The notes: generated by a model not told the origin, from the letters alone. Positions 15,181 through 25,570 are shown, counted from the stretch's first letter. The stretch is DNA of 38,009 nt from an uncultured Monoglobus sp. (GCA_947630135.1 CANRGH010000022.1:1-38009); one strand, 5' to 3'. Program-made: numbers and translations.

Positions 15181-16924
15181 ATATTTGATTTGAGGGGTCG
15201 ACGTAGAGAGTACGGTTTTTTTCGTAGATCACAAAGCCGGGCTTGGCGCCGTTGGGCTTTCTCACGTTTTTAACGGCCGTGTAATCGACCGGGACCTGAG
15301 CGGAGTCCCTCGCCTTGCTGTAATACGCAGCGAGGCGGGCCGCCTCAAGCAGCGTCCGGTCGGGAGCCTCGCCGGTTCCATTGGTGCGTATCAGCACATG
15401 CGAGCCGGGTATCTCCTTGGTATGGAGCCAGATGTCGGTCGAATAAGACATGCGGACAGTGAGCTCGTCATTCTGCTTGTTGTTCCTGCCCACAAGTATC
15501 TCATAACCGTCGCTTGACGTGAACTTCATAGGCATTGACGCGGTATTCTTCCGCTTTTTCTTTTTGCCGCCGGGACCGACGGTTTTTATATATCCCTGCT
15601 CGCGGAGCTCCTCTTTGATCTCCGCCAGATCGTGCGGCGTCTCGGCCTTTGTTATGCTCTCAAGCACTGTTTCGAGATAGCCGAGCTCCTCCTCCGCCTC
15701 GGCGATCTGCTCCGCGGCGTATTTCTCGGTAACTTTGGCCTTGTTGTATCTCTTATAGAATTTCTGGGCGTTCTGCGCCGGAGAGATCGTCGGGTCAAGC
15801 GCAATTTTCAATTCCTTGTTGTCGTCATAAAAATTCTCGACCGTGATTTCGCTCATGCCGTAGCTGACCCTGTGCATATTGGCGGTCAGCAGGTCGCCCT
15901 TGATCTTATACTTGTCGCGGTTTTTGGACTTTTCAAGATTGTCTCTGTGCAGCGCTAACTTTTTAGAGCAGCGGTCTATGTTGTTGTTCACAAGCTTTAA
16001 TATATCGGCGCTGCGCTGGCGCATGCTTTCGCGCATCGCACGGGTGACGTAATAATCGTCGATCGCCTCGGAGATCGACTCCGCCGCGCGGACATCCGCC
16101 ATATCGCCGTACTGTTCAAGACGGACGCATGAAAACGACATCGGCTTTCCGCTCCGCTTTTCATAGACCACACACGGGTCAAATCTGCCCTCGCGCATAT
16201 CGTCGATAAACGAGCCGACGAACGTGACAAATTTCGCCTCGTCAACCTCGCTCTTGGCAACCTTGGTATGCCCCGCGAACTTATACACAAGCTCGCGCGC
16301 GACGAGCGGACTCATGCCCATCAGACTGCCGAGCAGAAACTTATCGAGCAGGGCGTCGCCGTCCTGCTTCGCGAAAAGGTTCATAAAGCTCACGAGCTCA
16401 AAATCATCCGGGGTCAGCTTATTCTGGCCCGGAGGCGGTTCGTAAATAAAGCCCGGCAGGATCTGGCGCACCTTGCTGACCGTGAAATCAACGTGCTTGG
16501 CGCTGTCAAGAATCTTATTGTCCTTATCTATGAATATCACGTTGCTGTGGCGGCCCATGATCTCGGTTATGACCGACTTTGTCTCAAGATCGCCGAGCTC
16601 GGTCACTGCCTCGACATCAACGCGAACAACCCGGTCGGAGCCGGGCTGTGTTATCGCGGTTATTCTGCCGCCGCTTAAATGCTTGCGCATCAGCATGCAC
16701 ATCATGGGCGGCGTCATCGGGTTTTCTTTTTTCACGGTTGTGAGGTGAACGCGGGCGTTTGACGCGTTGGCGGAAAGCAGCAGTCTGTAATTTCCGTCAA
16801 AGGTGCGCACGCCGAGGATGATCTCGTCACTCTCGGGCTGATAGATCTTGTCGATCTTCCCACCCAAAAGCTTTTGATTAAGCTCGCGCACAACGCTGCG
16901 CGTTACAAATCCGTCATATGACAT
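15179..16924 (-). CDS. rqcH: Ribosome quality control factor RqcH (Rqc2/NEMF family, formerly FbpA-like)
   Basis: RqcH binds stalled large ribosomal subunits and adds C-terminal alanine tails that mark the nascent chain for degradation. The 581-residue protein has the NFACT-N domain (MSYDGFVTRSVVRELNQKL start, IDKIYQP, DEIILG, HLTT), a central helical and coiled-coil region with many Lys/Glu (about residues 300-440), and the C-terminal NFACT-R (DUF814) domain (SSDGYEILVGRNNKQND, then DIWLHTKEIPGSHVLI). All parts are present at normal length. The older name, fibronectin-binding protein, reflects early annotation. It is the last gene of the araB-araD-tmk-metK-rqcH cluster; its AGGAG site sits just after the metK stop. 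Confidence 0.93.
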   Translation of the reverse strand: MSYDGFVTRSVVRELNQKLLGGKIDKIYQPESDEIILGVRTFDGNYRLLLSANASNARVHLTTVKKENPMTPPMMCMLMRKHLSGGRITAITQPGSDRVVRVDVEAVTELGDLETKSVITEIMGRHSNVIFIDKDNKILDSAKHVDFTVSKVRQILPGFIYEPPPGQNKLTPDDFELVSFMNLFAKQDGDALLDKFLLGSLMGMSPLVARELVYKFAGHTKVAKSEVDEAKFVTFVGSFIDDMREGRFDPCVVYEKRSGKPMSFSCVRLEQYGDMADVRAAESISEAIDDYYVTRAMRESMRQRSADILKLVNNNIDRCSKKLALHRDNLEKSKNRDKYKIKGDLLTANMHRVSYGMSEITVENFYDDNKELKIALDPTISPAQNAQKFYKRYNKAKVTEKYAAEQIAEAEEELGYLETVLESITKAETPHDLAEIKEELREQGYIKTVGPGGKKKKRKNTASMPMKFTSSDGYEILVGRNNKQNDELTVRMSYSTDIWLHTKEIPGSHVLIRTNGTGEAPDRTLLEAARLAAYYSKARDSAQVPVDYTAVKNVRKPNGAKPGFVIYEKNRTLYVDPSNQI

Positions 16925-16934
16925 TATATTTCTC

Positions 16935-18077
16935 CTATTTCAGCAGCTCCGCTTTGTCGGTTTTCTCCCACGGGAGATCAAGGTCGTCTCTGCCGAAGTG
17001 GCCGTATGCCGCGGTCTGCTTGTATATCGGTCTTTGAAGGTCGAGGCTCTTTATAATTCCGCCGGGGGTCAGGTCAAACACCTTGAGCACTCTTTCGGCG
17101 ATCTCGCCGTCCGGGATAATTCCGGTGCCTCTTGTGTCTACCCTGACCGAAACAGGCTTGCTCACACCAATCGCGTAGGCGAGCTGTATCTCGCAGGCCT
17201 TGGCGAGGCCTGCCGCAACAACGTTCTTTGCCACATATCTGGCGGCGTAGGCCGCGCTTCTGTCAACCTTTGTCGGGTCCTTGCCCGAGAACGCTCCGCC
17301 GCCGTGGCTCGCGTAGCCGCCGTAGGTGTCAACAATGATCTTTCTACCCGTGTGTCCGCTGTCGCCCTGAGGGCCGCCGACAACAAACCGTCCGGTCGGA
17401 TTGATGTATATCGTCGTGTCCTCATCCTTGAGATCGTCACCGATCACCGGGTCGATAACATATTTTTTTATGTCCTCATGCAGGCGCTCCTGCGAAACGG
17501 CCTCGCTGTGCTGAGTTGACACGACGATCGCGTCAACGCGCTTGAAGCTGCCGTCCTCGTTATACTCGACCGTCACCTGCGCTTTTCCGTCGGGCCGCAG
17601 ATAATTCAGAATGTTCTTCTTGCGCACCTCGGTCAGGCGACGGGTCAGCTTGTGGGAAAGTGAGATCGGCAGAGGCATATATTCCTCGGTCTCGTCGCAG
17701 GCGAAGCCGAACATCATGCCCTGATCGCCCGCGCCTATTCCCTCGCCGCTGTCGTCAACGCCTTGGGCTATGTCGCCCGACTGCTCGTCGATCGCGACCA
17801 GAACCGCGCAGGTGTCGCAGTCAAATCCGTATTTGGCTCTGTCATAGCCGACGCCGCGTATCGTCTCGCGGGCGATCGTTTTCATGTCAACATATGTGTC
17901 GGTGGTTATCTCGCCAACAACCAGCACAAGGCCGGTCGTGACCGTGACCTCGACCGCCACTCTCGCCTTGGGGTCTTTTTCCAAAATCGCGTCCAAAATC
18001 GCGTCCGAAATAAGGTCGGCTATCTTGTCGGGATGTCCCTCGGTCACCGACTCTGATGTAAATAATCTCTTATACAT
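16935..18077 (-). CDS. metK: S-adenosylmethionine synthase
   Basis: MetK makes AdoMet from methionine and ATP in the cytoplasm. The 380-residue product is slightly shorter than the common 390-400 but carries every landmark: [13 protein letters not shown] (residues 7-18, ATP/His site), GAGDQG (115-120), and the glycine-rich [19 protein letters not shown] loop, followed by [10 protein letters not shown]. Its ATG lies inside the last codons of tmk (8-nt overlap), with AGGAG ten bases before it. No S-box or SAM riboswitch is visible upstream, as expected for an internal operon gene. Confidence 0.97.
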   Translation of the reverse strand: MYKRLFTSESVTEGHPDKIADLISDAILDAILEKDPKARVAVEVTVTTGLVLVVGEITTDTYVDMKTIARETIRGVGYDRAKYGFDCDTCAVLVAIDEQSGDIAQGVDDSGEGIGAGDQGMMFGFACDETEEYMPLPISLSHKLTRRLTEVRKKNILNYLRPDGKAQVTVEYNEDGSFKRVDAIVVSTQHSEAVSQERLHEDIKKYVIDPVIGDDLKDEDTTIYINPTGRFVVGGPQGDSGHTGRKIIVDTYGGYASHGGGAFSGKDPTKVDRSAAYAARYVAKNVVAAGLAKACEIQLAYAIGVSKPVSVRVDTRGTGIIPDGEIAERVLKVFDLTPGGIIKSLDLQRPIYKQTAAYGHFGRDDLDLPWEKTDKAELLK

Positions 18078-18687
18078 AATTCAAAATCTCCTTTGATATG
18101 TCGTCAATATCGCCGCCTCCGTCGATAATGACTATATTATGTCCGTAATTATTTTTAAGGTCCTCAAGCACCGTCATAAAACCGCGCCTTATGCCGCTCA
18201 TCTGCACCGCGCTCTGCTCGTAGAGCTCAACATTGTCGCGGCCCGCGTCGATCCTGCCCTTGCAGGTCTCGGGATTGACGTCAAGGAAGATGCAAAGATC
18301 GGGCTTCGGCAGCTTGGGGCAGCCCAAATTCAGCGTCTTCACCCATTCATAATCGCAGTCGGGGTCGGCGCCCTGATACGCCAGCGACGAGTAATAATAC
18401 CTGTCGCATATAACGGTGTAACCTTCGCTCAAATATTTTTTTATTCCGTGCTCGGGATGCGTCGCGTGCTCGATCCTGTCGGCAAGGAACAGCGCGGCCT
18501 GCAGATGTATGTCCTTGCTCTCTCTGCCCGAGAGAATACGGTTTAAATATCCGCCCGTTTCGTAATCCGTGGGCTCGTGCGTCACATGGACCTTCTCGCC
18601 GCGCGCCGTGAGGCTTTTTTTCAGCAGCTCGATCTGCGAGGACTTGCCGCTGCCGTCAAGCCCCTCGAAAACTATAAACTTACCCAT
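18070..18687 (-). CDS. tmk: Thymidylate kinase
   Basis: Tmk phosphorylates dTMP to dTDP. The protein is 205 residues, the usual size, with the P-loop [12 protein letters not shown] (about 6-17), the [12 protein letters not shown] substrate region, and [12 protein letters not shown]...RDNVE as the lid region. The ATG at 18687 is used because homology begins at MGKFIVFEG; a longer open frame upstream is antisense-like sequence within araD. The start overlaps the araD stop by 8 nt and the end overlaps metK by 8 nt, so translation is probably coupled along the chain. Confidence 0.95.
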   Translation of the reverse strand: MGKFIVFEGLDGSGKSSQIELLKKSLTARGEKVHVTHEPTDYETGGYLNRILSGRESKDIHLQAALFLADRIEHATHPEHGIKKYLSEGYTVICDRYYYSSLAYQGADPDCDYEWVKTLNLGCPKLPKPDLCIFLDVNPETCKGRIDAGRDNVELYEQSAVQMSGIRRGFMTVLEDLKNNYGHNIVIIDGGGDIDDISKEILNYV

Positions 18688-19390
18688 TGGCACCGCCCTG
18701 CCCGTAATAGGCGTTCTTGCCGTGCTTGCGGTTATAGTGCTTGTCCAGAACATATCGGGGCATAAGCCGAACGCCCGGCTCAATCGCCTCGCACATAAGC
18801 GCCATTTTGGCGACCTCTTCAAGCACCACCGCGTTGTGAACCGCGTTCTTCGCATCGGTTCCCCATGTGAAGGGCGCGTGGTTCGCCGCGAGCACGCCTG
18901 GGACCGCGTCGGGGTCTATGCCTCTTTGCTCAAAGGTCTCGGCGATAACTCTGCCGGTGTTGAGTTCGTAGGCTTCCTCGACCTCTTCCTCGGTCAGCGG
19001 CCTCGCGCAGGGGATCTCGCCGTAAAAATAATCCGCGTGAGTCGTGCCGTAGGGCGGAATTCCCCTTCCGGCCTGCGCCCATGCCGTGGCATGGGGCGAG
19101 TGCGTGTGGACCACGCCGCCAATGTTCGGGAACCGCTTATAAAGCTCAAGGTGCGTCGGCGTGTCGGATGACGGGTTAAGATTTCCGTCGACGACCTCGC
19201 CGCTTTCCAGATCGAGCACCACGATATGCTCGGGCTTTAATTTGTCATACTCAACGCCCGATGGCTTTATCGCCGCTACTCCGGCTTTCCTGTCCGCCTC
19301 CGAGGCGTTGCCCCATGTGAAGGTCACAAGGCCGTGTTTCGGCAGCAGCATGTTGGCCTCGTAAACCCGTTTTTTCAGTTCGTCATACAT
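18680..19390 (-). CDS. araD: L-ribulose-5-phosphate 4-epimerase
   Basis: AraD interconverts L-ribulose 5-phosphate and D-xylulose 5-phosphate, feeding pentoses into the pentose phosphate pathway. The 236-residue class II aldolase-like protein shows TWGNAS (phosphate site), KPSGVEY, SSDTPTH, the Zn ligands in [13 protein letters not shown], and the catalytic-site region [13 protein letters not shown]. It sits 15 bp after ribulokinase with AGGA before its ATG. Together they handle L-ribulose, but no arabinose isomerase (araA) or transporter is in this window, so L-arabinose use is inferred, not shown. Confidence 0.95.
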   Translation of the reverse strand: MYDELKKRVYEANMLLPKHGLVTFTWGNASEADRKAGVAAIKPSGVEYDKLKPEHIVVLDLESGEVVDGNLNPSSDTPTHLELYKRFPNIGGVVHTHSPHATAWAQAGRGIPPYGTTHADYFYGEIPCARPLTEEEVEEAYELNTGRVIAETFEQRGIDPDAVPGVLAANHAPFTWGTDAKNAVHNAVVLEEVAKMALMCEAIEPGVRLMPRYVLDKHYNRKHGKNAYYGQGGANG

Positions 19391-19405
19391 AATTATTTTC
19401 CTTTA

Positions 19406-21082
19406 TTAATTCTCTTTTACCGACTTTTTCAAATCCTTGAGGCGCTTCATAACGTCGTTTGCGCCTCTGCCGAAGTAATCGTGAAGCTCCTTATACTCGG
19501 CGTAAAGCTTGTCGTATATCTCAACGTTTTCGGGTATGGGCTTATAGTAGCGGGTCTTTACCCTGCCCATGCGCCCCGCGCATTCCGCGATGCTGTCATA
19601 GCCGCCCGCCGCGGAGCCCGCGGCGACCGCTCCGAACATGGCCGAGCCAAGCGCGCCCGCCTGTTTTGAGTCGGCGATTTTTATGTTCATATTCGTAACG
19701 TCGGCGTAGATCTGCATCATAAACGCGTCCTTCTGCGCAATGCCGCCCGCGGCGTAAAGCTCGGTTATCGGCACTCCGTTTTCGCGGAAGTTGTCAACGA
19801 TCATGCGCGTTCCGTAGGCCGTCGCCTCGATAAGCGCGCGGTATATGTCCTCGGGCCGCGTCAGCAAATTCATTCCGACGATCATTCCTGTCAGATCAAC
19901 GTCAACCAGCACGCTGCGGTTCCCGTTCCACCAATCGAGGGCCACAAGGCCGCTCTCGCCGGGCTTTTTGTCGCCCGCCTTGGTTCTCAGAAGCTGATGG
20001 ATATTCATGCCGAGAGCCTTCGCCTCGCGGTAATAGCTTTCGGGAACCGAGGTCTTAACGAACCAATCAAAATGGTCGCCCACGCAGGACTGGCCCGCCT
20101 CATATCCCATAAATCCGGGTATAACTCCGTCCTCAACGACGCCGCATATTCCGGGGACCGACTTTTCCTTATCGCCCAGCAGTATGTCGCAGGTCGAGGT
20201 TCCGATTATCATAAGCATCTTTCCGGGCTCGGTCACGCCCACGGCGGGGAGCGCCACATGCGCGTCAACGTTTCCGACCGCAACGGCGGTTCCGACATTA
20301 AGGCCGGTGATTTTGGCCATTTCGGGTGTGATCTCTCCGGCTTTTGAACCGATAGGAGTTATATCGCAGCCTATTTTTTCTTCAACAAAATTTTCAAGCT
20401 TCGGGTTCAGAGATTTAAAGAATTCCTTTGACGGAAATCCCTCGCTCTTACTCCAGAGCGCCTTATAGCCCGCGGTGCAGCTGTTGCGCGTCTCAACGCC
20501 CGTGAGCTGCCACACGATCCAGTCGGCGGCCTCGATAAACTTATCCATCGCGTCATATATATCGGGCGCCTCCTCGACTATCTGCCAGACCTTGGGGATC
20601 ATCCACTCGGACGATATTTTTCCGCCGTATCTTTTAAGGAAGCTCTCTCCCGAGCTTTCGGCGATCTCGTTCAGCTTGTTCGCATATTTCTGCGCGGCGT
20701 GGTGCTTCCACAGCTTAACGTAGGCGTGGGGATTTGACTTGTACTCGTCCAGGAAGCACAGCGGCGTTCCGTCGGCCTTGACCGGAAGCACCGTGCAGGC
20801 GGTGAAGTCAATCCCGATGCCGATTATGTCGTCCTTTGAAACGCCCGACTGCTTTATAACATCGGACACGGTGTGCGCCAGCACGTCAAGATAATCCTGC
20901 GGGTGCTGGAGCGCCCAGTCAACGCCGAGCTTTGTCTCGCCGTCGGGCAGATATTCATACATGACCTCATGCGGATACTCGTACACCGACGAGGCCAGTT
21001 CCGCGCCGTTTTCAACATCGACAAGCACCGCTCTTCCCGAAAGTGAACCGTAGTCTATGCCGATCGTGTATTTCTTGTTCAC
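19406..21082 (-). CDS. araB: L-ribulokinase (FGGY family)
   Basis: AraB phosphorylates L-ribulose using ATP. The 558-residue protein has the FGGY N-terminal fold ([18 protein letters not shown]), the ribulokinase-type segment [14 protein letters not shown], the substrate residues around [16 protein letters not shown], and the FGGY C-terminal region ([16 protein letters not shown]...AAGGIAQKD...[12 protein letters not shown]). The GTG at 21082 is preferred to one three codons earlier because AGGAG lies eight bases before it. It is the first gene of the cluster and has a near-consensus promoter. Differences among FGGY sugars are small, but length and motifs favour ribulokinase over xylulokinase. 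Confidence 0.93.
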   Translation of the reverse strand: MNKKYTIGIDYGSLSGRAVLVDVENGAELASSVYEYPHEVMYEYLPDGETKLGVDWALQHPQDYLDVLAHTVSDVIKQSGVSKDDIIGIGIDFTACTVLPVKADGTPLCFLDEYKSNPHAYVKLWKHHAAQKYANKLNEIAESSGESFLKRYGGKISSEWMIPKVWQIVEEAPDIYDAMDKFIEAADWIVWQLTGVETRNSCTAGYKALWSKSEGFPSKEFFKSLNPKLENFVEEKIGCDITPIGSKAGEITPEMAKITGLNVGTAVAVGNVDAHVALPAVGVTEPGKMLMIIGTSTCDILLGDKEKSVPGICGVVEDGVIPGFMGYEAGQSCVGDHFDWFVKTSVPESYYREAKALGMNIHQLLRTKAGDKKPGESGLVALDWWNGNRSVLVDVDLTGMIVGMNLLTRPEDIYRALIEATAYGTRMIVDNFRENGVPITELYAAGGIAQKDAFMMQIYADVTNMNIKIADSKQAGALGSAMFGAVAAGSAAGGYDSIAECAGRMGRVKTRYYKPIPENVEIYDKLYAEYKELHDYFGRGANDVMKRLKDLKKSVKEN

Positions 21083-21116
21083 AGATACCACTCCTTTATC
21101 AGAGATTGTTAGTCTT

Positions 21117-21145
21117 ATTATATATAAATTTTAATTATAAATCAA
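21117..21145 (-). promoter_or_regulatory. Sigma-A promoter of the araB-araD-tmk-metK-rqcH cluster
   Basis: On the minus strand TTGATT (21145-21140) and TATAAT (21122-21117) are 17 bp apart, in an AT-rich gap between cca and araB. The araB start follows about 35 bp downstream. No clear terminator for cca is seen, so some read-through is possible. Confidence 0.75.
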
Positions 21146-21171
21146 GTAAAAATGCAAATAATTAACAAAAT

Positions 21172-22539
21172 TTATAATTTATTTATATATTCTCTTATTG
21201 AGTCACTGTCGTTTGCCACTTCTTCCGAAATGACGGCCTCAAGAACTAAGTTTAAAACCCTTCCCACATCGGGGCCCGAAAAGCCCATATCCATCACGTC
21301 GTAGCCGCTCACCGCCAGGTCCTTAACGCTCAGACATTCGCTTTCGGCGGTGATCTCGTCGGCGAGCTTAACGACCTCGCGAAGCTCGGCTTTTCGGCCG
21401 CCGCGCACATGTTCGGCCTGGGCCGAAACGTCGGCAAGCTTCAAATCTATCAGCATGTCAAACATTTCCCGTCCGTTTTCAAACTCCGCCGAAATACGGC
21501 TGAGCCGTCGCCTCACGCTCTTTTTTGTCGGGCTTATCATATCGCCGTGGTGCAGGATGAGATACTCTGCCCGCTCTTTGGTTCTGTTGTCGGCCTTGAG
21601 GCGCTCGAGCGCGCCCGCGATAAGTTCCGCCGAAACGGTGGCGTGATTATAAAAGTGGTCGATCCGCGAGCCGTCAGCAAGCGTTTCGCGAGTATGGCAG
21701 GCGGGCTTGCCGCTGTCGTGGAACAGCGCCGCGAGCCGCAGAACAGGCTCGGGCGACACCGCGGGAACCGCGTGGATCGTGTGCTCCCACACGTCATAGC
21801 AGTGATAAGGATTTTGCTGCGGAAAATCGAACATCGGCTCAAGCTCGGGCAAAACGCACGCGAAAACGCCGCGGTATTCCCGCAGCACCGTCTCGATATT
21901 TTCGCCGCAGAGTATCATCTTAAGCTCGGCGTATACTCTCTCGCTTGAAACGTTTTTAAGCAGCGGCGCGAGCCTCCGCATTGCCGCGGCGGTTTTTTCC
22001 TCAATTTCAAAGCCGAGGACCGACGCGAAGCGCAGCCCGCGCAAAATTCGGAGCGAGTCCTCGGAAAAGCGTTGTTCGGGTTCGCCCGCGCAGCGGACAA
22101 GACAGCGCCCAATATCCGCGGCGCCGCCGAACGGATCGATGATCCCGTCGTTTTCGCAGTCGTAGGCTATGGCGTTTATCGTGAAATCCCGCCTCGACAG
22201 ATCCTCGTTTATATCCGCGACGAACTCCACCGAGTCGGGGCGGCGGTTGTCGGAATAGCCGCCGTCAACCCGAAACGTGGTGATCTCATACGCCTCGCCG
22301 CGCGCGAGGATCGTCACCGTGCCGTGCTTAATTCCCGTTTCGATTATCTTAAATCCCGTTCCGCTCATCGCGTCCTTAACCTCTTCGGGCAGGGCCGAGG
22401 TCGCGGCGTCCCAGTCCTTCGGCGCGCCGCCTCTTAAACTGTCGCGGACGCAGCCGCCCACAGGATAGGCCTTGTGTCCTGCCTTTTCAAGGCGCGATAT
22501 GATCTCTGAAAGCCGCTCGGGAACGTTTATCCGCGCCAC
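21172..22539 (-). CDS. cca: CCA tRNA nucleotidyltransferase with HD domain
   Basis: The enzyme adds or repairs the 3' CCA end of tRNAs. The 455-residue class II protein has the nucleotidyltransferase motif GGCVRDSLRG (28-37) with the metal Asp pair in DWDAAT, the RRDFTINAIAYD segment, the RILRGLRFASVLGF flexible region, and a C-terminal HD phosphohydrolase domain (HTIHAVP...LAALFHDSGKP...HH). It starts at a GTG overlapping the cyclophilin stop (TAGTG), so it is translationally coupled. It is the last gene of the serine hydrolase-foldase-cyclophilin-cca run. Confidence 0.95.
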   Translation of the reverse strand: MARINVPERLSEIISRLEKAGHKAYPVGGCVRDSLRGGAPKDWDAATSALPEEVKDAMSGTGFKIIETGIKHGTVTILARGEAYEITTFRVDGGYSDNRRPDSVEFVADINEDLSRRDFTINAIAYDCENDGIIDPFGGAADIGRCLVRCAGEPEQRFSEDSLRILRGLRFASVLGFEIEEKTAAAMRRLAPLLKNVSSERVYAELKMILCGENIETVLREYRGVFACVLPELEPMFDFPQQNPYHCYDVWEHTIHAVPAVSPEPVLRLAALFHDSGKPACHTRETLADGSRIDHFYNHATVSAELIAGALERLKADNRTKERAEYLILHHGDMISPTKKSVRRRLSRISAEFENGREMFDMLIDLKLADVSAQAEHVRGGRKAELREVVKLADEITAESECLSVKDLAVSGYDVMDMGFSGPDVGRVLNLVLEAVISEEVANDSDSIREYINKL

Positions 22540-23030
22540 TATTCAACGATATAAGCGCGGCTGATAACGATCGGCTCGGTGGGCGTTCCGCCCTCGGGGC
22601 CGACGCGGCGCACGCTCAAAAATCCGTCAACGACGTCCATGCCGTCGGTCACCTTGCCGAAGGCCGCGTACTGTCCGTCAAGAAAATCCGCATTGTCATA
22701 GCAGATAAAAAACTGGCTGCTGGCCGAGTCGGGGTTCATGGCCCTTGCCATCGAAACCACGCCGCGGGTGTGGCTCAAGGTGTTGCCGTCAAATCCGTTC
22801 ATCGCGAACTCGCCGGGGATATTCTCGCCGCTGCCGCCCGTGCCCGTGCCGTTGGGGCAGCCGCCCTGGGCCATAAATCCGTCAATCACCCTATGGAACG
22901 TGAGCCCGTCATAAAAGCCGTTTGAGACAAGCTTTTTGAAGTTCTCAACGGTTTTCGGAGCCATATCCGGGTACAGCTCGATTGTGAATTCTCCGCCTTT
23001 TTCCATTTCAAATTTTACAATGTCGCTCAT
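22539..23030 (-). CDS. Cyclophilin-type peptidyl-prolyl cis-trans isomerase
   Basis: The enzyme catalyses proline isomerisation during protein folding. The 163-residue protein lacks a signal peptide, so it is cytoplasmic. It shows the family core: PKTVENFKKLVSNGFYDGLTFHRVIDGFMAQGGCP (only part quoted: FHRVIDGFMAQGG), the catalytic Arg in FHRV, SARAM-like SMARAMNPDSASSQFFI and FGKVTDGMDVVD. A GAGG site precedes its ATG. It follows a PrsA-like lipoprotein, also a prolyl isomerase, by 21 bp, so the two fold helpers are probably cotranscribed while acting on opposite sides of the membrane. Confidence 0.94.
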   Translation of the reverse strand: MSDIVKFEMEKGGEFTIELYPDMAPKTVENFKKLVSNGFYDGLTFHRVIDGFMAQGGCPNGTGTGGSGENIPGEFAMNGFDGNTLSHTRGVVSMARAMNPDSASSQFFICYDNADFLDGQYAAFGKVTDGMDVVDGFLSVRRVGPEGGTPTEPIVISRAYIVE

Positions 23031-23051
23031 AGTTTTAACCTCTTTTCATAA

Positions 23052-24101
23052 TTATTCGCCGTCGGCTTCCGAGGCCGATCTTGCCATATTTATAACATCG
23101 TCAAAGCTTAGCATCTCGTTTAAGTTGTCCGCGATCCGCACGTCGGAACACGCTGTCCAATAATTGCGCAGCTCATAGGCGCCGCATACGCGCTCGATCG
23201 TGTGATAGCCGTAGTCCGAGGCGACAATGTCGCTGATTTCGCCTATCTTCAGCGCGAACGCCGCGTCCTCGAACGACTTTACCATCTCGCCTTTGGTGAA
23301 GGTGTAGACATAGCCCTTCTCGGTCACGCTGTCCTCGTTGAACTCGTCCATAAGCGCCACAAAGTCCTCACCCGCTTTGGCCCTCTCGTTGACCTCGGCC
23401 GCGACGGTTTGGGGATCGCCCTTATCGGTGCCGCTTAAAATAAGCACCTGACGCACCGACGCGCCCTTATCGTCGGCGTAATCGTTAAGCAGCGAGGCGT
23501 CGGAGATGTATCTGTCGGGATTTTTCTGAAAATCGTCGGCCACGCCGTCAAACACCGATATATTCGCGTACACCTTTTTATAGTCCTCCGCGCTGCTTAT
23601 GCCGAGCGCTCCCGCGGTTTTCTTAAAACCGTCCTCGCCGCTGCGGCTCACCGCGTCGTCCACAAGCTCCGACGCGGTCTTTTCCGCCTCGCTGACCGAA
23701 TATCCGCACTCGGCGGCCTTCTGCTTGAAAGCGGTGTCGCCCACCGCGTCCATGACCGCGTTCAGAATGATCACATTGCGGGCGGTTTCGTCAAAATTAA
23801 ACGTGGATATATCCGCGTTCGGATCGGCCTCATACATATTTGTGACGGCCTCGCTGCAGATATAATATCCGAAGTCGTCGGGCCTCAGCTCCTCGCCGTT
23901 AACAACGGCGACAACGCCGTCCGGGAGCTTTTCGCCCTCTTCCTCCGCCGCTGCTTCCGCGGGCGCGGCTGACGCAGGAGTCGTCTCATTGCTTCCGCTT
24001 TGGCTGCCCTCGGTCAGTTTTCCGCTGTTCGATGCCGTTTTTCCGCAACCGCTCAAAATCAGGCAAAGACAGAAAACAAGCGGTATTATTCTTTTCATCA
24101 T
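23052..24101 (-). CDS. PrsA-like parvulin foldase lipoprotein
   Basis: This is a membrane-anchored extracytoplasmic folding factor. It has a lipoprotein signal (MMKRIIPLVFCLCLILSGC, the Cys in LSGCG being the lipid site), then a low-complexity Ser/Ala/Glu stretch, a SurA/PrsA-type N-terminal helical region beginning VVAVVNGEELRPDD (about residue 65), and a parvulin domain (SVRQVLILSG...FTKGEMVKSFEDAAFAL...DYGYHTIERV). The 349-residue size is normal. The start at 24101 follows GGGGTG by six bases; the GTG and ATG codons just upstream lie inside that site. Such proteins help fold secreted enzymes and surface proteins, and this locus has several. Its exact clients are unknown. Confidence 0.87.
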   Translation of the reverse strand: MMKRIIPLVFCLCLILSGCGKTASNSGKLTEGSQSGSNETTPASAAPAEAAAEEEGEKLPDGVVAVVNGEELRPDDFGYYICSEAVTNMYEADPNADISTFNFDETARNVIILNAVMDAVGDTAFKQKAAECGYSVSEAEKTASELVDDAVSRSGEDGFKKTAGALGISSAEDYKKVYANISVFDGVADDFQKNPDRYISDASLLNDYADDKGASVRQVLILSGTDKGDPQTVAAEVNERAKAGEDFVALMDEFNEDSVTEKGYVYTFTKGEMVKSFEDAAFALKIGEISDIVASDYGYHTIERVCGAYELRNYWTACSDVRIADNLNEMLSFDDVINMARSASEADGE

Positions 24102-24130
24102 TTGCATCACCCCGTATTATATTTGAAAGT

Positions 24131-25531
24131 CTATTGTTTGCTTTGCGCGAAACCGTTATACTCGCCGAACAATGTCTCCTCTGTTTTGCGCATAAATATC
24201 GTCAGGCCGCCGTCATCGTTAAACGAGAGCTCGATATATATCTTTCCGGCGCACTCGCCGATAAGGTTCGCTTTTATTATAAGCACATTCTCGCCGCTCC
24301 AGCCCGCAGACGCGGCGTAAGGGCAGTTATATTTCACAAAACCGCCGAACTTCATTGAGGCGAAGCCGAAGCCGATCGTCTGAATTCCGTCCTCAAACTC
24401 AAGATCGAGCGCGCCGCTGTTCTTTCCGGCGGTCACGCGCAGCGCCTTGAGCCCCATTGAGTTGTTCTCAAACTCGAAAACCTCGTCCTTTTCATATGTA
24501 TCAAGGCTCATAAGCGGCTTGACCCTGAGATTTTTCTCAACGTCCGAAAGGTCAAACGACTCGAAATCACAGTCAAGAGTGTCGTAAACCTCGTCAAAAA
24601 ACGCATCAAAAATTCGCTGAATTCCGCCGTGGCGGTCGGTGAGGTCGGCGGTTGTGACAAAGATCAGATCCTTGTCGGGGAAGCATACCGCGAGCTGGCC
24701 CGCCATGCCGTACATCATGAACCCGCCGCGCTGGGTGCGCCACACATGATAGCCGTAGCCCTGCTGCTCAGCCGGGAAAAATCCTTTGGCGTGGTTCGGG
24801 ACCTGAAACGCGGTCATCTCCCTTAAATAGCCTTCGGGCAGCAGCCGCCTGCCATCCGAGACGCCGCCGCGCATCAGCATGTCGGCAATGACGAGAATAT
24901 CATACGGCAAAGCCAGAAGGCCCGAGCCGCCCTGACTGACTCCCTCGCCGTCGGGCACGAAATAGGCCTCGTCCGAAATGGGGAGTCCCTTTTCGCGCAC
25001 ATAATCGGCGAGCTTTTTTCCGGTCAGCTTCTCAACCAAAGCCGCCAGCACATGCGACGCGCTTGTGTCATATGAGAACACGGTTCCGGGTTTGTGCGTC
25101 GGCGTTTTCACAAAAAAGCTTTTCACCCAGCCCTTGCCGCTGAATTTGTCATAGGTGGTTCCGTTGTGCGGCGTCGTCATCATCAGCATATGACGGATCG
25201 TGGTCTGCTCAAGATACGGGTGCGCGCCCTCGGACGGAACATATTCCGGGAAATGGGCGCAGATTTTATCGTCAAGCGAGAGCCTGCCCTCGCCGATCAG
25301 CATGCCTATCGCGATCGCGGTCAGACTTTTGCTTATCGAGAACATGCGGTGGAGCGATTTTCTGCCGTAGGGCGCGTAATAGCCCTCAAACACCAGCTTT
25401 CCCCTGCGCATTATCATCACGCTGTGCATATCGAGCCCGTCGCGCTCAAGACGGTTCAAAAATCCCACAATTCCGGCGGGGCTTATTCCGACGCTCTCGG
25501 GCGCCGCCTTTTCAAACTTCAATTTAGTCAC
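24131..25531 (-). CDS. Serine hydrolase, beta-lactamase / penicillin-binding protein-like family
   Basis: The protein belongs to the class C beta-lactamase-like serine hydrolases. It has the SxxK motif SISK (Ser65, Lys68), a Tyr in SYDTSAS (Tyr154) at the YxN position, and a conserved YGYHVWR...GMAGQ segment. Residues about 350-466 form an extra C-terminal beta-rich domain. No signal peptide is seen, so it is probably cytoplasmic and more likely an esterase or peptide hydrolase than a true beta-lactamase. The GTG start has GCAGG eight bases upstream. It heads a run with the foldase lipoprotein (30 bp away), cyclophilin and cca. Its substrate cannot be told from sequence. Confidence 0.88.
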   Translation of the reverse strand: MTKLKFEKAAPESVGISPAGIVGFLNRLERDGLDMHSVMIMRRGKLVFEGYYAPYGRKSLHRMFSISKSLTAIAIGMLIGEGRLSLDDKICAHFPEYVPSEGAHPYLEQTTIRHMLMMTTPHNGTTYDKFSGKGWVKSFFVKTPTHKPGTVFSYDTSASHVLAALVEKLTGKKLADYVREKGLPISDEAYFVPDGEGVSQGGSGLLALPYDILVIADMLMRGGVSDGRRLLPEGYLREMTAFQVPNHAKGFFPAEQQGYGYHVWRTQRGGFMMYGMAGQLAVCFPDKDLIFVTTADLTDRHGGIQRIFDAFFDEVYDTLDCDFESFDLSDVEKNLRVKPLMSLDTYEKDEVFEFENNSMGLKALRVTAGKNSGALDLEFEDGIQTIGFGFASMKFGGFVKYNCPYAASAGWSGENVLIIKANLIGECAGKIYIELSFNDDGGLTIFMRKTEETLFGEYNGFAQSKQ

Positions 25532-25570
25532 TTAAATTACCTGCCCTTTACTTAATTTTGCAATCAATAA

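Noticed and set aside
18688..18855. Longer N-terminus for thymidylate kinase
   Set aside because: The extra residues are Arg/Thr-rich antisense-like sequence within araD, and the kinase fold starts at 18687.
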